Below the pieces are notes generated by a model. It did no database searches and was not told where the DNA came from. It worked only from the letters and a program-made list of their open reading frames with translations. Below, one piece after another: positions 12,228-21,603 of a stretch of DNA of 35,710 nt (position 1 is the first letter of the stretch; each line of letters opens with the position of its first letter). Source of the stretch: Alphaproteobacteria bacterium (GTDB lineage: Bacteria > Pseudomonadota > Alphaproteobacteria > Rhodobacterales > Rhodobacteraceae); assembly GCA_030431825.1 (NCBI GenBank), contig JAUIIJ010000040.1, forward strand, positions 1 through 35,710. Direction: 5' to 3'. A program made the translations under genes and the position numbers.

Positions 12228-13414
12228 AAGCTGCCCTGCTCAGGGTGGTTTCCGACGGCTTTCGTGTCTTCTTTCTGGCTGCGGGTCTGTTTGCCATCTT
12301 TTCAGGGCTTGCATGGGGTATGTATCTCGGCGTGCACATGACCGGCGGGCTGGTCACCGATCCGCCCTATGCAATGGCACCGCATTTCTGGCACGGTCAC
12401 GAGATGATTTTCGGCTTTGCCGGCGCGACCATCGGTGGGTTCCTGCTCACCGCGGTGCCAAACTGGACCGGCGGCAGCGCGGCCAAGCCGTTCTTCATCG
12501 GCTTCGTGGCGCTTCTCTGGCTGCTGGGTCGCATGGCCATGTGGTGGTCGGCCAGCATCCCGCCCTGGCTGGTCGCGGCACTGGACCTTTCCTTTCTCCC
12601 CGTCCTCATTGCCCAGGTCGCCTGGCAACTGACCAAACGCCCGAAACCGCAGAACGTGATGTTCCTTATCTTCCTGACCCTGTTCTGGCTCTCGAATCTG
12701 CTCACGCACCTGCAATGGACCGGCGTTACCGACGATACGCTTGCCAGCGGCCTCTATGGCGGGCTCTTTACCGTTTGCGCGTTGATCTCGGTCCTCGGCG
12801 GGCGCGTTACGCCGGCCTTTACCCGCAACGCCATGCGGCGCGAGAATGAACCGGAATCGGCGTTGCCGGGCAATTTTCCCGCGATCGAGCGCGCGGCCAT
12901 TCCCATAGCAATTCTGCTTCCCGTTCCGATCCTGTTCGGGGCGCAGGACTGGGCGGTGCCGCTGGCCATCGCCCTCGGCCTCATACAAGTGCTGCGGCTG
13001 ACCCGGTGGCGGCCGGTCTGGGCAATGCGCCAGCCGATTCTGATCGCGTTGCACACCGGACTGTCGATGCTTGGTCTCGGCCTCATCATGTGGGGCCTCG
13101 CCGTGATCGGCCTCGGCAGCGAAGTCGCGGCACTGCATGTCCTGGGTATCGGCGCGGTTGGCGGCATGACCCTTGCGGTGATGAGCCGGGCCGTGCTCGG
13201 CCACAGCGGGCGAGAGCTCAGGGCACCTGGCCCGGTGGCGATTGCCTATGCCCTGATTCCCGTTTCCGCGGCTCTGCGGTGGGCAGCGTCCGAACTGGCG
13301 GGGAACTGGTACTTTCCTCTCGTCGTGCTCTCGGCGGCCCTCTGGTGCCTCGCCTTTGCATTGTTTGTCGTCTCGCTCTGGCCCGCATTGACCGGACCCC
13401 GCCGCCGGGGGTGA
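12224..13414 (+). CDS. nnrS: NnrS family heme-copper membrane protein
   Basis: 396 residues with about 12 transmembrane helices. The stretch HFWHGHEMIFGFAGATIGG followed by FLLTAVPNWTG is the hallmark of NnrS, and its His residues are likely metal or heme ligands. NnrS proteins are linked to NO metabolism and relief of nitrosative stress in alpha- and gammaproteobacteria; the exact reaction is unsettled. The ATG at 12224 overlaps the nirI stop (ATGA), so both come from one transcript. The open frame upstream to 12083 lies inside nirI and is ignored. Confidence 0.93.
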
Positions 13415-13438
13415 GTCTCGCGCGGAAATTGCAGCCCC

Positions 13439-13452
13439 TTGACTTTCGTTAA
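13439..13452. promoter_or_regulatory. FNR/Nnr-type box upstream of norC
   Basis: TTGACTTTCGTTAA inside the same 18-base sequence found at the nirS-nirI site (here 13437-13454). The centre is 66 bases before the norC ATG. A site centred at -41.5 predicts a start near 13487, with CATAAC at 13475-13480 in the -10 position. This is good geometry for class II activation by a Dnr/Nnr protein. Confidence 0.85.
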
Positions 13453-13511
13453 GGCTGTTTCGCGTCCGGCCCGGCATAACGACGCAGCACAACCGGGCGA
13501 AGGAGAGCGCT

Positions 13512-13964
13512 ATGCGCGAAGTCATGACAAAGAGCATGGCCCGAAACATTTTCTATGGCGGGTCACTGTTCTTCATTCTCATCTTCGTGGGGCTGACGTT
13601 GCATTCGCATCGCTACATCGTCACCACGTCAACCGATTCCGAGGGTCTGACCGACAGCGTGGTACTTGGCAAGCATGTCTGGGAAAAGCACGCCTGCATC
13701 AACTGTCATTCATTGCTTGGCGAAGGTGCGTATTTCGCCCCCGAGGTCGGCAACGTGATGATCCGCTGGGGCGTCGATGACGATCCCGAAGCTGCATATG
13801 AAACGCTGCGCAGCTGGATGGAGGCGATGCCCACTGGAATCGAAGGACGCCGACAGATGCCGGCGTTCGACTTGTCCGAAGAAGAATACCGCGCACTGGC
13901 CGATTTCCTGCTCTGGACCGGCAGGATCGACACCCAGGGCTGGCCGCCCAACGACGCCGGCTGA
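13512..13964 (+). CDS. norC: NorC, nitric oxide reductase cytochrome c subunit
   Basis: 150 residues: an N-terminal membrane anchor (about 13-32) and a periplasmic cytochrome c domain with CINCH, followed by GEGAYFAPEVGNV, and a distal Met in RRQMPAF as axial ligand. It accepts electrons from c-type cytochromes and passes them to NorB. GAAGGAG lies 7 bases before the ATG. Length and the C-terminal GWPPNDAG match Rhodobacter/Paracoccus NorC. It is the first gene of norCBQDEF, 15 bases from norB. Confidence 0.97.
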   Translation: MREVMTKSMARNIFYGGSLFFILIFVGLTLHSHRYIVTTSTDSEGLTDSVVLGKHVWEKHACINCHSLLGEGAYFAPEVGNVMIRWGVDDDPEAAYETLRSWMEAMPTGIEGRRQMPAFDLSEEEYRALADFLLWTGRIDTQGWPPNDAG

Positions 13965-13979
13965 GGAAGGGAACAACAG

Positions 13980-15344
13980 ATGAAATACCAATCCCAAAAG
14001 ATCGCACTGGCCTATTTTTCAGTGGCAATCGGGCTTTTTGCCATTCAGATCATCGGCGGCCTGCTCGTCGGCTTTGTCTACGTGAATCCGAATTTCCTGT
14101 CCGAGTTGTTACCGTTCAACATCCTTCGAATGCTGCATACGAACTCGTTGATCGTCTGGTTGCTGCTGGGCTTTTTCGGCGCCGCCTATTTCCTGATCCC
14201 GGAAGAGGCCGAACGCGACATTCACTCGCCGACGCTGGCCTATCTGCAACTCGCCATCCTCGTGATCGGAACGCTGGGCGTGGTGCTGACCTATGTTTTC
14301 AACCTGTTTGAAGGCAACTGGCTGCTTGGCAAGGAAGGACGCGAGTTTCTAGAACAGCCCAAATGGGTCAAGATGGGCATCGTCGTTGCGGCGCTGATCT
14401 TTCTCTACAACGTCTCGATGACGGTGCTGAAGGGCAAGAAGACGGCCATCACCAACGTGCTGTTGCTTGGTCTCTGGGGGCTGGCGCTGCTGTTTCTCTT
14501 TGCCTTTTACAACCCGTCCAACCTCTCGCTGGACAAGCAATACTGGTGGTATGTGATCCACCTCTGGGTCGAAGGCGTCTGGGAACTGATCATGGCGTCG
14601 ATCCTGGCATATCTGATGCTCAAACTGACCGGTGTCGACCGCGAGGTTGTCGAGAAATGGCTGTATGTCATTGTCGCGCTGGCACTGTTCTCTGGCATCC
14701 TGGGCACGGGGCACCACTATTACTGGATCGGCGCACCCGGCTACTGGCAGTGGATCGGTTCGATCTTCTCGTCGCTCGAAGTGATCCCGTTCTTTGCCAT
14801 GATGGCGTTTGCCTTCGTCATGGTCTGGAAAGGCCGCCGCGACCACCCGAACAAGGCGGCGCTGCTCTGGTCTCTGGGCTGTGCCACGCTCGCCTTTTTC
14901 GGCGCCGGTGTCTGGGGCTTCCTGCATACGCTGCACGGGGTAAACTACTATACCCACGGCACCCAGATCACCGCTGCGCACGGGCACCTGGCGTTCTATG
15001 GCGCTTATGTCTGCCTCAACATCGCGATTTTCACCTATGCGATGCCGATCCTGCGCAACCGCGATCCCTATAACCAGGTGCTCAACATGGCGTCGTTCTG
15101 GCTGATGTCCGGCGGCATGTGCTTCATGACATTTACCCTGACCTTTGCAGGCACGGTGCAAACCCACATGCAGCGGGTCATCGGCGAATATTTCATGGAC
15201 GTACAGGACCAGTTGGCGATCTTCTACTGGATGCGTTTCCTCTCGGGTGTGATCGTTTTCATTGGCCTGCTGATGCTGATCTACTCGCTTGCCATGCCGC
15301 GCAAGGAAGTGATCTCGGATGAAGCCTCGGTTCCGGGGGAGTGA
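13980..15344 (+). CDS. norB: NorB, nitric oxide reductase catalytic subunit
   Basis: 454 residues, about 12 transmembrane helices. It shows the heme-b ligand stretch MLHTNSLIVW (H53), the EGVWELIMASI segment with the conserved Glu residues, the GTGHHYYWIG di-His of the FeB site, and HGHLAFYGAYV with heme ligands. It reduces two NO to N2O at a heme b3-FeB centre. The family is the cytochrome-c-dependent cNOR; there is no fused quinol-oxidase N-terminal extension as in qNor, consistent with the separate norC. The start has AAGG upstream. Confidence 0.97.
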   Translation: MKYQSQKIALAYFSVAIGLFAIQIIGGLLVGFVYVNPNFLSELLPFNILRMLHTNSLIVWLLLGFFGAAYFLIPEEAERDIHSPTLAYLQLAILVIGTLGVVLTYVFNLFEGNWLLGKEGREFLEQPKWVKMGIVVAALIFLYNVSMTVLKGKKTAITNVLLLGLWGLALLFLFAFYNPSNLSLDKQYWWYVIHLWVEGVWELIMASILAYLMLKLTGVDREVVEKWLYVIVALALFSGILGTGHHYYWIGAPGYWQWIGSIFSSLEVIPFFAMMAFAFVMVWKGRRDHPNKAALLWSLGCATLAFFGAGVWGFLHTLHGVNYYTHGTQITAAHGHLAFYGAYVCLNIAIFTYAMPILRNRDPYNQVLNMASFWLMSGGMCFMTFTLTFAGTVQTHMQRVIGEYFMDVQDQLAIFYWMRFLSGVIVFIGLLMLIYSLAMPRKEVISDEASVPGE

Positions 15345-15349
15345 CATCG

Positions 15350-16156
15350 ATGGATGGACCCTTTGACCGGCAGGAGGGGGTGCAAACCCCCTTCTATCTC
15401 GCACAAGGCAGCGAATGCGACATCTTTGCCGCCGCACATGCCAACGCCCTGCCGCTCCTGCTGAAAGGGCCCACAGGCTGCGGCAAGACCCGTTTCGTCA
15501 CGCATATGGCCGCCAGGCTGGGCCGCCCGCTTTACACCGTCGCGTGTCACGATGATCTCTCGGCGGCAGACCTGATCGGGCGGTATCTGTTGAAGGGCGG
15601 TGAAACGGTCTGGGTGGACGGACCTCTGACCCGTGCGGTGCGTGAAGGTGCGATCTGCTATCTCGACGAGGTTGTCGAGGCACGCAAGGACGTGACCGTC
15701 GTGCTCCATCCCCTGACCGACGACCGGCGCATTCTACCGATTGACCGTACCGGAGAAGAGCTTGAGGCAGCGCCCGGCTTCATGCTCGTCGCGTCATACA
15801 ATCCGGGCTATCAGAACATTCTCAAGACCCTCAAACCCTCGACCCGGCAACGCTTTTTGTCGATCGAGTTCGGTTTTCCCGCGCCGGAAGAAGAACAACG
15901 GATCGTCGCACAGGAAAGCGGGCTTGACCCGGCGCGGGTCAAGGCGTTGGTCCGGCTTGCGGGCAAGCTGCGCAGCCTCAGGGGACAGGACCTTGAAGAA
16001 GGTGTCTCGACACGCCTCGTTGTCTACGCCGCGACGCTCATCCGGCAAGGTATGCCGGTGGAACGGGCGATCCGCGCCGCGATGGTGGAACCGCTCACCG
16101 ATGACGAGGATATCAAACGCGGGCTCCTCGATCTGGTCACGGCCGTCTTTGGGTGA
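15350..16156 (+). CDS. norQ: NorQ, MoxR/CbbQ-type AAA+ ATPase for NOR maturation
   Basis: 268 residues. Walker A is GPTGCGKTRF, Walker B is CYLDEVVE, and VASYNPGYQN contains the sensor-1 Asn. CbbQ/NorQ ATPases act with a VWA partner (NorD) to activate nitric oxide reductase, probably by inserting the FeB iron. The start is placed at ATG 15350 because the GGGGGAG sequence sits about 9 bases before it; a GTG at 15341 overlapping the norB stop is possible but is too close to that site. Confidence 0.94.
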   Translation: MDGPFDRQEGVQTPFYLAQGSECDIFAAAHANALPLLLKGPTGCGKTRFVTHMAARLGRPLYTVACHDDLSAADLIGRYLLKGGETVWVDGPLTRAVREGAICYLDEVVEARKDVTVVLHPLTDDRRILPIDRTGEELEAAPGFMLVASYNPGYQNILKTLKPSTRQRFLSIEFGFPAPEEEQRIVAQESGLDPARVKALVRLAGKLRSLRGQDLEEGVSTRLVVYAATLIRQGMPVERAIRAAMVEPLTDDEDIKRGLLDLVTAVFG

Positions 16157-16166
16157 GGCTCGGCCG

Positions 16167-18095
16167 ATGTCCCGGATCACGTTCGAGCCATGGGAACCCG
16201 AAGAAAGCGTCGGGAAACTGTGGCATGCCTTCGCCAGCCGCCTGGATGCGCCTGAGGCGCACGGGGGAGCCGCGGTCGACCTGTCCGAGGTCGGCGGGCG
16301 GCTGGCGGTTCTTTTCCGCGGTCTGGGCGGGCACTCATCCGTCGAACTGCGCCCGGTGTCGGAAGAGACAAGTCATCACCGGCTGGGCTGGCGGCGAAAA
16401 CTCGGCACCGCCGCCGAATTGATACCACGCGCCAGCTTTGACGGAGAAGTGCTGCGTCTGCCGGCGCGGCTGGCCGTCTTGCCGACGCGCGAAGCCAATG
16501 CCGCGCTCTATGTCTGGCTCGCGGCGATCGCGGCGCATGCGCCGGATCGCGCGTTCGACGATGACCCATTGCGCAGTGATCTTCTTGCGTTGCGCGCCGC
16601 ACGAGAGATGACCGCAAGAACGCTGCAGAACGCTCCGGGCCTGCACAAGCTCCACGACGCGCTGGCCGAGGCGATCCGCATCCGGCGTCCGGACCCCCGA
16701 CTGCCCCCTGCCGAGGCACAGGTCGAGGCCGCGATACGCCACATGCTCGGTGCGCCGTTATCCGATGACGCCCGCCCGCTATGGAGCGCAATCGAACGCG
16801 GCGATTTATCGGATATTTCCGCGCCGCGCGGCTATCGACGGTTCCGGCCTGTACCGCTCTGGCCGGAATTGCGCGCCATCGAAATCAGTGCGCGGCACGA
16901 AGACGACGGGTCTGAAACCGGTGAAACGCCCCCCGACGATAACGAGGGCAAGACACATCGCGCCCGCCGCCGCAAATCAGATCAGGCCGAACGCAGCGAC
17001 AGCTTTATCCTCCACAAGTTCGAAGCGATCCTGTCCTGGGCGGAATTTCTCAACATCAACCGGCGCGTCGATGACGACGACCCGGAAAACGCCCGCAAGG
17101 CCGCCGATGACCAGGACGAGATCGGGCTGGGGCAAATCACCAAGGCACCGCCGACCAAGCTGAAACTTCATCTCGATCTTGCACCGGAGGATGTCGATCG
17201 CGAGCGTCTGTCACATCGGCTGACCTATCCGGAATGGGATTGTCGCACCGGCGCATACCTGCCCGATCACACCTGCGTTCTGGCATCCGTGGCCCCGCCA
17301 GCGGATGAAACCTATGCACATGATCCCGCCGCGGCGCGGCGCATACGTGCGGTCAAACGTCAATTCGAGGCTCTGTGCCCTGCCCGCGTGACGACACGCG
17401 GCCATCTGGATGGCGACGCTCTGGATATCGAGGCCGTCGTGCGGTCCGAGGCGGATCGCCGCGCCAGCGGCGAAGGCAGCGAACGCGTGTGGATGCAGAC
17501 CCGCCCCGAGGCCCGTGATCTGGCGGTGTCGATCCTGCTGGACATGTCGCGGTCGACGGAAAGCGCTGTGACCGGCCGCGCCGTGGTCGATATCGAGCGC
17601 GAGGCCCTGAATGCCCTCGCCTGGGGCCTGGATGCCTGTGGTGACGATTTTGCCATTCACGCCTTTTCGTCGCTCAAGCGGCACCGGGTCTACGTGCAGA
17701 CCTGCAAGGGCTTTGACGAGCCGATGGATCAGACCGTCGAGCGCCGCCTTGGCGGCCTGCGACCCGGATTTTACACCCGCATGGGGGCGGCGATCCGGCA
17801 CGTATCGACGGAACTGGCCGATCAGGGGCGCAAACGACGGCTGTTGATCCTGATCACCGACGGCAAGCCCAATGACCTTGACCACTACGAGGGCCGTCAC
17901 GGAATCGAGGATACCGCCATGGCCATCCGCGAAGCGCGCAGGGCGGGACAGGCGGTCTTTGGTATCGCGGTGGACAGTGACGCCAAATCCTGGTTTCCCC
18001 GGATGTTCGGTCAGGGCGGTTTTGCGGTGATCCCGAACCCGGAAAAACTGATCTTTGCCTTGCCGCGCATCTATCGTCAGCTGGTCGGCGCATGA
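16167..18095 (+). CDS. norD: NorD, VWA-domain NOR maturation protein
   Basis: 642 residues, close to Paracoccus NorD. A long alpha-rich N-terminal part with an acidic/basic linker near 240-275 leads to a C-terminal von Willebrand A domain. Its metal-site motif LLDMSRSTES and the later LITDGKPND are visible. It is the partner of NorQ in activating NorBC. The frame is open from 15741 inside norQ, but ATG 16167, 10 bases after the norQ stop, gives the family length. It overlaps norE as ATGA. Confidence 0.94.
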   Translation: MSRITFEPWEPEESVGKLWHAFASRLDAPEAHGGAAVDLSEVGGRLAVLFRGLGGHSSVELRPVSEETSHHRLGWRRKLGTAAELIPRASFDGEVLRLPARLAVLPTREANAALYVWLAAIAAHAPDRAFDDDPLRSDLLALRAAREMTARTLQNAPGLHKLHDALAEAIRIRRPDPRLPPAEAQVEAAIRHMLGAPLSDDARPLWSAIERGDLSDISAPRGYRRFRPVPLWPELRAIEISARHEDDGSETGETPPDDNEGKTHRARRRKSDQAERSDSFILHKFEAILSWAEFLNINRRVDDDDPENARKAADDQDEIGLGQITKAPPTKLKLHLDLAPEDVDRERLSHRLTYPEWDCRTGAYLPDHTCVLASVAPPADETYAHDPAAARRIRAVKRQFEALCPARVTTRGHLDGDALDIEAVVRSEADRRASGEGSERVWMQTRPEARDLAVSILLDMSRSTESAVTGRAVVDIEREALNALAWGLDACGDDFAIHAFSSLKRHRVYVQTCKGFDEPMDQTVERRLGGLRPGFYTRMGAAIRHVSTELADQGRKRRLLILITDGKPNDLDHYEGRHGIEDTAMAIREARRAGQAVFGIAVDSDAKSWFPRMFGQGGFAVIPNPEKLIFALPRIYRQLVGA

Positions 18096-18640
18096 GCGGC
18101 GCGCGTGGCCCCGAGACGTTGCCGGGCGATCTGATGATGTGGGTGCTCATCGTCAGCGAACTTCTGGTCTTTGCCGCCGGGCTCACGGCCTTTCTCGCGG
18201 TGCGGCTTGTCGATCCAGCCGGCTTTGCCGAGGCGCAGGATCACCTGTTCCGCACCGGTGCGGCACTGAACACCGCGATCCTTATCACGAGCGGCTTCTT
18301 CGCGGCGCAGGCGCTTGTCTGGCGCCGCAGACAGGAACGGACGCTGGCGCGGGTCGCCCTGGTTGCCGCGGCGATACTGGGTGTGGTGTTTCTGGGCATC
18401 AAGGGCGCCGAATACGCATCGAAGGCGGCACAGGGTATCGCCTGGGACAGCCATCCATTCTTTACCTTCTACTACGGATTGACCGGATTTCACGCCGCCC
18501 ATGTCGCGGCGGGCGCGCTGCTGCTGCTGCTGGTGGCATGGCGCGACACGCCCGAGAATATCGAAGCGGCGGCCATGTTCTGGCATCTGGTCGATCTTGT
18601 GTGGGTGCTGCTGTTCCCTGTCATCTACCTGCTGGGATGA
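18092..18640 (+). CDS. norE: NorE, cytochrome-oxidase subunit III-like protein
   Basis: 182 residues with about five transmembrane helices, of the heme-copper oxidase subunit III family (start PGDLMMWVLIVSELLVF; later FYYGLTGFHAAHVAAG). NorE is not part of the purified NOR complex but supports its activity or assembly in Paracoccus. It overlaps norD and norF by ATGA on each side. Confidence 0.93.
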   Translation: MSGARGPETLPGDLMMWVLIVSELLVFAAGLTAFLAVRLVDPAGFAEAQDHLFRTGAALNTAILITSGFFAAQALVWRRRQERTLARVALVAAAILGVVFLGIKGAEYASKAAQGIAWDSHPFFTFYYGLTGFHAAHVAAGALLLLLVAWRDTPENIEAAAMFWHLVDLVWVLLFPVIYLLG

Positions 18641-18912
18641 AGCGCATGAGTTTTTCCAGACCATTGCTGATTGCCTGGGGGGCATTGATCGGCCTCAGCC
18701 TTCTGGCTGCTCTGGTTACCCTGTCCCGGTTGCCGCGTTGGGCGGTGGCGGGGCTGGTTCTCTTGCTGGCGCTCTTCAAGGCGCGACTGATCCTCGCACG
18801 GTATCTCGATCTGCAAAGCGCGCCGGGATGGCTGGCCGGTGCCACGCTGGCCTTTACGCTCTGGGCGCTGTTGGCCTACGCGCTCTATCTGCTTCCGCTC
18901 ATCGTGACCTGA
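18637..18912 (+). CDS. norF: NorF, small membrane protein of the nor operon
   Basis: 91 residues with three hydrophobic stretches (about 8-26, 33-50, 65-88), a cytochrome-oxidase subunit IV-like small protein. The ATG at 18637 overlaps the norE stop (ATGA). It closes the norCBQDEF operon and ends 16 bases before the convergent regulator gene, with no clear terminator between them. Known NorF proteins have a supporting role for NOR. Confidence 0.85.
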   Translation: MKRMSFSRPLLIAWGALIGLSLLAALVTLSRLPRWAVAGLVLLLALFKARLILARYLDLQSAPGWLAGATLAFTLWALLAYALYLLPLIVT

Positions 18913-18928
18913 CCCGTTCGATGCCCCA

Positions 18929-19627
18929 TCACCGGTGCCACGCATCCGCGGGGTCGGTTTCCAGCACCCCACGCAACCGCCTGATGTCGGAAATTTCCGC
19001 GTGATTGCGCGCGATGGTGACACCGGAATCCTTGAGGCGGGCAAAGGCCCGGCTCAGGCTCTCGGGTTTCATGCCAAGCCGTCCTGCGATCAGCACCTTG
19101 TCATAGGGCAACGTCACGCGGCATTCCTTGTCCCCGTCCTCGCAAAGTTCCAGCAGGAAACGTGCGACACGCTGCGCACCCGTTTCCGCCTTGAGTTGTT
19201 CAAGCTGCGATACCAGCGAATGAAGATGATTGAAGGTCGATGCCAGTACCGAAATGCTGACCTCCGGATCGCGGCGGATCAGCTGGATCAACGCGTCACC
19301 CGGTATCAGGACCGTGGTGCAGGCGGTCGCGGCCTCGGCCGACACCGGATATGTCCCCTGCCGCAGCGCAACCGGCTCACCCATGCTTTCGCCCTTGGTA
19401 AAGACACCCACCACGGCTTCGGAACCGTTCGGCGCGATGCGATACAGCTTGACCCACCCCTCGAGAACCACGTGAATGCCGGGACAAGGCTCGCCCTGAA
19501 TGAACAGGGTTTCTCCGCGTTCACTGCTGCGGAACACGCCGCGCGACAGCACCGTCTCGATATGCTCGTCGGGAAGTGAGCGGATGAACATGGCATTTCG
19601 CGCAATCGCTTTATGGGCTTCGTGCAC
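18929..19627 (-). CDS. Dnr/Nnr-type Crp-Fnr transcription factor
   Basis: 232 residues: a cyclic-nucleotide-binding-like sensor fold (about 20-125), a dimer helix (about 130-155) and a C-terminal helix-turn-helix (about 175-215) with the recognition segment MKPESLSRAFARL. It lacks the N-terminal Cys cluster of FNR, so direct Fe-S oxygen sensing is unlikely. The Dnr/NnrR group senses NO, probably through heme. Its place beside nor and hemA, with four matching boxes in the window, makes it the likely local regulator (DnrD, Nnr or NnrR in different species). An Nnr-type box lies 82-95 bases upstream but fits hemA better. Confidence 0.88.
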   Translation of the reverse strand: MHEAHKAIARNAMFIRSLPDEHIETVLSRGVFRSSERGETLFIQGEPCPGIHVVLEGWVKLYRIAPNGSEAVVGVFTKGESMGEPVALRQGTYPVSAEAATACTTVLIPGDALIQLIRRDPEVSISVLASTFNHLHSLVSQLEQLKAETGAQRVARFLLELCEDGDKECRVTLPYDKVLIAGRLGMKPESLSRAFARLKDSGVTIARNHAEISDIRRLRGVLETDPADAWHR

Positions 19628-19708
19628 CGAAATACTCCTCTTGATGTGATCTCCCGGACCCTACACCAAGACTGCGCGAGCCGCACCCCGTAACGCAGGG
19701 GCCGACAC

Positions 19709-19722
19709 TTGACTAATGTCAT
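19709..19722. promoter_or_regulatory. FNR/Nnr-type box between regulator and hemA
   Basis: TTGACTAATGTCAT matches TTGAC-N4-GTCAA in 9 of 10 fixed bases. Centred at -41.5 it predicts a hemA start site near 19757 with CAGATT (19745-19750) as -10, leaving a leader of about 28 bases before the TTG start at 19785. Toward the regulator the spacing also allows control, but no good -10 is visible there. Confidence 0.7.
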
Positions 19723-19784
19723 GGAGACCAGCGTCGCCGTTTGCCAGATTGCAATCTGACAGCGCAGAACCGGGAGCCGAACCA

Positions 19785-21008
19785 TTGGATTTTCAAGAGT
19801 TTTTTTACACTCGCCTGAACGCGCTCCACGCCGAGGGCAATTATCGCGTATTCGCGGAACTGCAGCGCGATTGTGGCGGTTTTCCTGCGGCAAAACAATA
19901 TACCGGGCCGCGCGCGCGCAATGTGACGATCTGGTGTTCGAACGACTATCTCGGCATGGGCCAGCATCCGGCAGTACTCGAGGCGATGCACGCGGCAATC
20001 GACCGCTGTGGTGCCGGCGCGGGTGGCACCCGCAACATATCGGGCACGACTCACGATCATGTTTTGCTCGAAGGTGAACTCGCGGATTTGCACGGCAAGG
20101 AAGCGGCGCTTCTGTTCACATCCGGTTACGTTTCCAACTGGGCCGCGCTTGGCACGCTGGCGGCGCAGATTCCCGGCTGCATCGTGTTCTCGGACGCGTT
20201 CAACCATGCGAGCATGATCGAGGGCATACGCCACTCCCGCGCTGAAAAGGTGATCTGGAAACACAACGACCTGGCCGATCTCGAAGCCAAACTCGCCGCC
20301 GCCCCCGCGGATGCGCCGAAATTGATCGCATTCGAGTCGGTCTACTCGATGGACGGGGACATCGCCCCGATCAGGGAAATCTGCGACCTCGCCGATCGGT
20401 TCGGCGCGATGACATATCTCGACGAGGTTCACGCCGTCGGCCTCTACGGGCCCCGCGGCGGCGGCATCGCAGAGCGCGAGGGCCAGATGCACCGGTTGAC
20501 CGTCATCGAAGGCACGCTTGGCAAGGCCTTTGGCGTGGTCGGCGGCTATATCGCCGCCTCTGCTGCGCTCTGCGATTTCGTGCGCAGCTTTGCATCCGGG
20601 TTCATCTTTACCACCGCTCTCCCACCTGCGGTCGCCGCCGCGGCGGCTGCTTCGGTGCGCCACCTCAAGAACTCGTCGATCGAACGTGAGATGCACCGCG
20701 AACGTGTCGCGCAACTGCGCGCACAGCTGGATGCCCGCGACATTCCGCATCTGGACAATCCCAGCCACATCATCCCCGTCATCGTCGGCGATCCGGTAAA
20801 GTGCAAATTCGTCAGCGACACATTGCTGGACGAGTTCGGACTGTATATCCAGCCGATAAACTATCCCACGGTGCCCAAGGGAACCGAACGGCTCAGGATC
20901 ACCCCATCCCCGGTGCACAGCGATCAAGATGTCGCCGACCTGGCCGATGCCCTGTCAACATTGTGGCAACGTTGCCAGATCGCACGCATTCCGATTGCGG
21001 CCCAGTAA
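19785..21008 (+). CDS. hemA: 5-aminolevulinate synthase (HemA/HemT type)
   Basis: 407 residues if it starts at TTG 19785 (GGGAG 8 bases upstream), the same length as Rhodobacter HemA. It condenses glycine and succinyl-CoA to 5-aminolevulinate using PLP. Visible: [43 protein letters not shown], and the PLP Lys in [13 protein letters not shown]. The frame stays open to an ATG at 19716, but that ATG lies inside the Nnr-type box and would add residues absent from the family. Placement in the denitrification regulon suggests a dedicated isozyme for extra heme; a housekeeping copy elsewhere is expected but not shown. Confidence 0.95.
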   Translation: MDFQEFFYTRLNALHAEGNYRVFAELQRDCGGFPAAKQYTGPRARNVTIWCSNDYLGMGQHPAVLEAMHAAIDRCGAGAGGTRNISGTTHDHVLLEGELADLHGKEAALLFTSGYVSNWAALGTLAAQIPGCIVFSDAFNHASMIEGIRHSRAEKVIWKHNDLADLEAKLAAAPADAPKLIAFESVYSMDGDIAPIREICDLADRFGAMTYLDEVHAVGLYGPRGGGIAEREGQMHRLTVIEGTLGKAFGVVGGYIAASAALCDFVRSFASGFIFTTALPPAVAAAAAASVRHLKNSSIEREMHRERVAQLRAQLDARDIPHLDNPSHIIPVIVGDPVKCKFVSDTLLDEFGLYIQPINYPTVPKGTERLRITPSPVHSDQDVADLADALSTLWQRCQIARIPIAAQ

Positions 21009-21150
21009 TACGCGCCGGCAGAACGGTGGCTCCGACCGCCACGGGGCAGACGCCAACGCAGAGGTTATGCCCGGTGTCTCGATTGTCGGATAGTGGGAGT
21101 GGCGGCGCGGCCGCATACGCGCGACCGCGAGTCATGCGCCTCTTGTTCCG

Positions 21151-21576
21151 TCAGCCGTCGGACGGTGACACCGTCACGAGATAGGCGGCCATGTCTTCCG
21201 GATTTTTCCGGTGCTTGTAGGTCATCTTGGTCTTGACCTTGGATTCGCCCAACGTCTCCGACAACCACGCCTTTGGGTCGGTGATATAGGCTGCGACGTT
21301 CTCTTCGTCCCAGACCAACCCGGTCTCGCCTACCGCGACGAGCGAGTCGCCATAGCGAAAATCGGCCTCTGATCCGACAACCCGACCGATAATCCCGTAC
21401 AGGTTGGGGCCGGTCTTGCCGCCCTTCTGGATCACGGTGCCATCTGTCGCGATGATGGCATGGCAGGATTTGCAGAGTTTGAAATCGGACTCGCCCGTGT
21501 CGGCATCTCCGGCAAACGCCGCTCCTGCCAGCATCGGCAGAATGGCCAGAACCGGAACGATTTGCTTGATCCCCAT
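21151..21576 (-). CDS. Periplasmic cytochrome c550/c2
   Basis: 141 residues: signal peptide (about 1-22 ending AFAG), heme motif CKSCH, KGGKTGPNLYGIIG, and KVKTKMTY with the axial Met. This is the class I cytochrome c550/c2 fold, very like Paracoccus c550, a known electron donor to cd1 nitrite reductase and NorC. It lies 27 bases after nirX on the same strand with GAGGAG before its start. It is therefore probably co-transcribed from the box at 22592. The gap to hemA (21009-21150) holds only weak hairpins. Confidence 0.9.
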   Translation of the reverse strand: MGIKQIVPVLAILPMLAGAAFAGDADTGESDFKLCKSCHAIIATDGTVIQKGGKTGPNLYGIIGRVVGSEADFRYGDSLVAVGETGLVWDEENVAAYITDPKAWLSETLGESKVKTKMTYKHRKNPEDMAAYLVTVSPSDG

Positions 21577-21603
21577 GGCGAAACTCCTCTGGTTACAGAC
21601 GCG

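Noticed and set aside
12302..13549. 415-residue minus-strand frame opposite nnrS
   Set aside because: Shadow of NnrS with low-complexity charged sequence.
14349..15437. Long minus-strand open frame (362 residues) opposite norB
   Set aside because: It is the mirror frame of a clear NorB with all ligand motifs; composition is charged and repetitive in the way of GC-rich antisense frames, with no family resemblance.
19719..20927. 402-residue minus-strand frame opposite hemA
   Set aside because: Antisense shadow of a full-length HemA; no ribosome site or recognisable domain.
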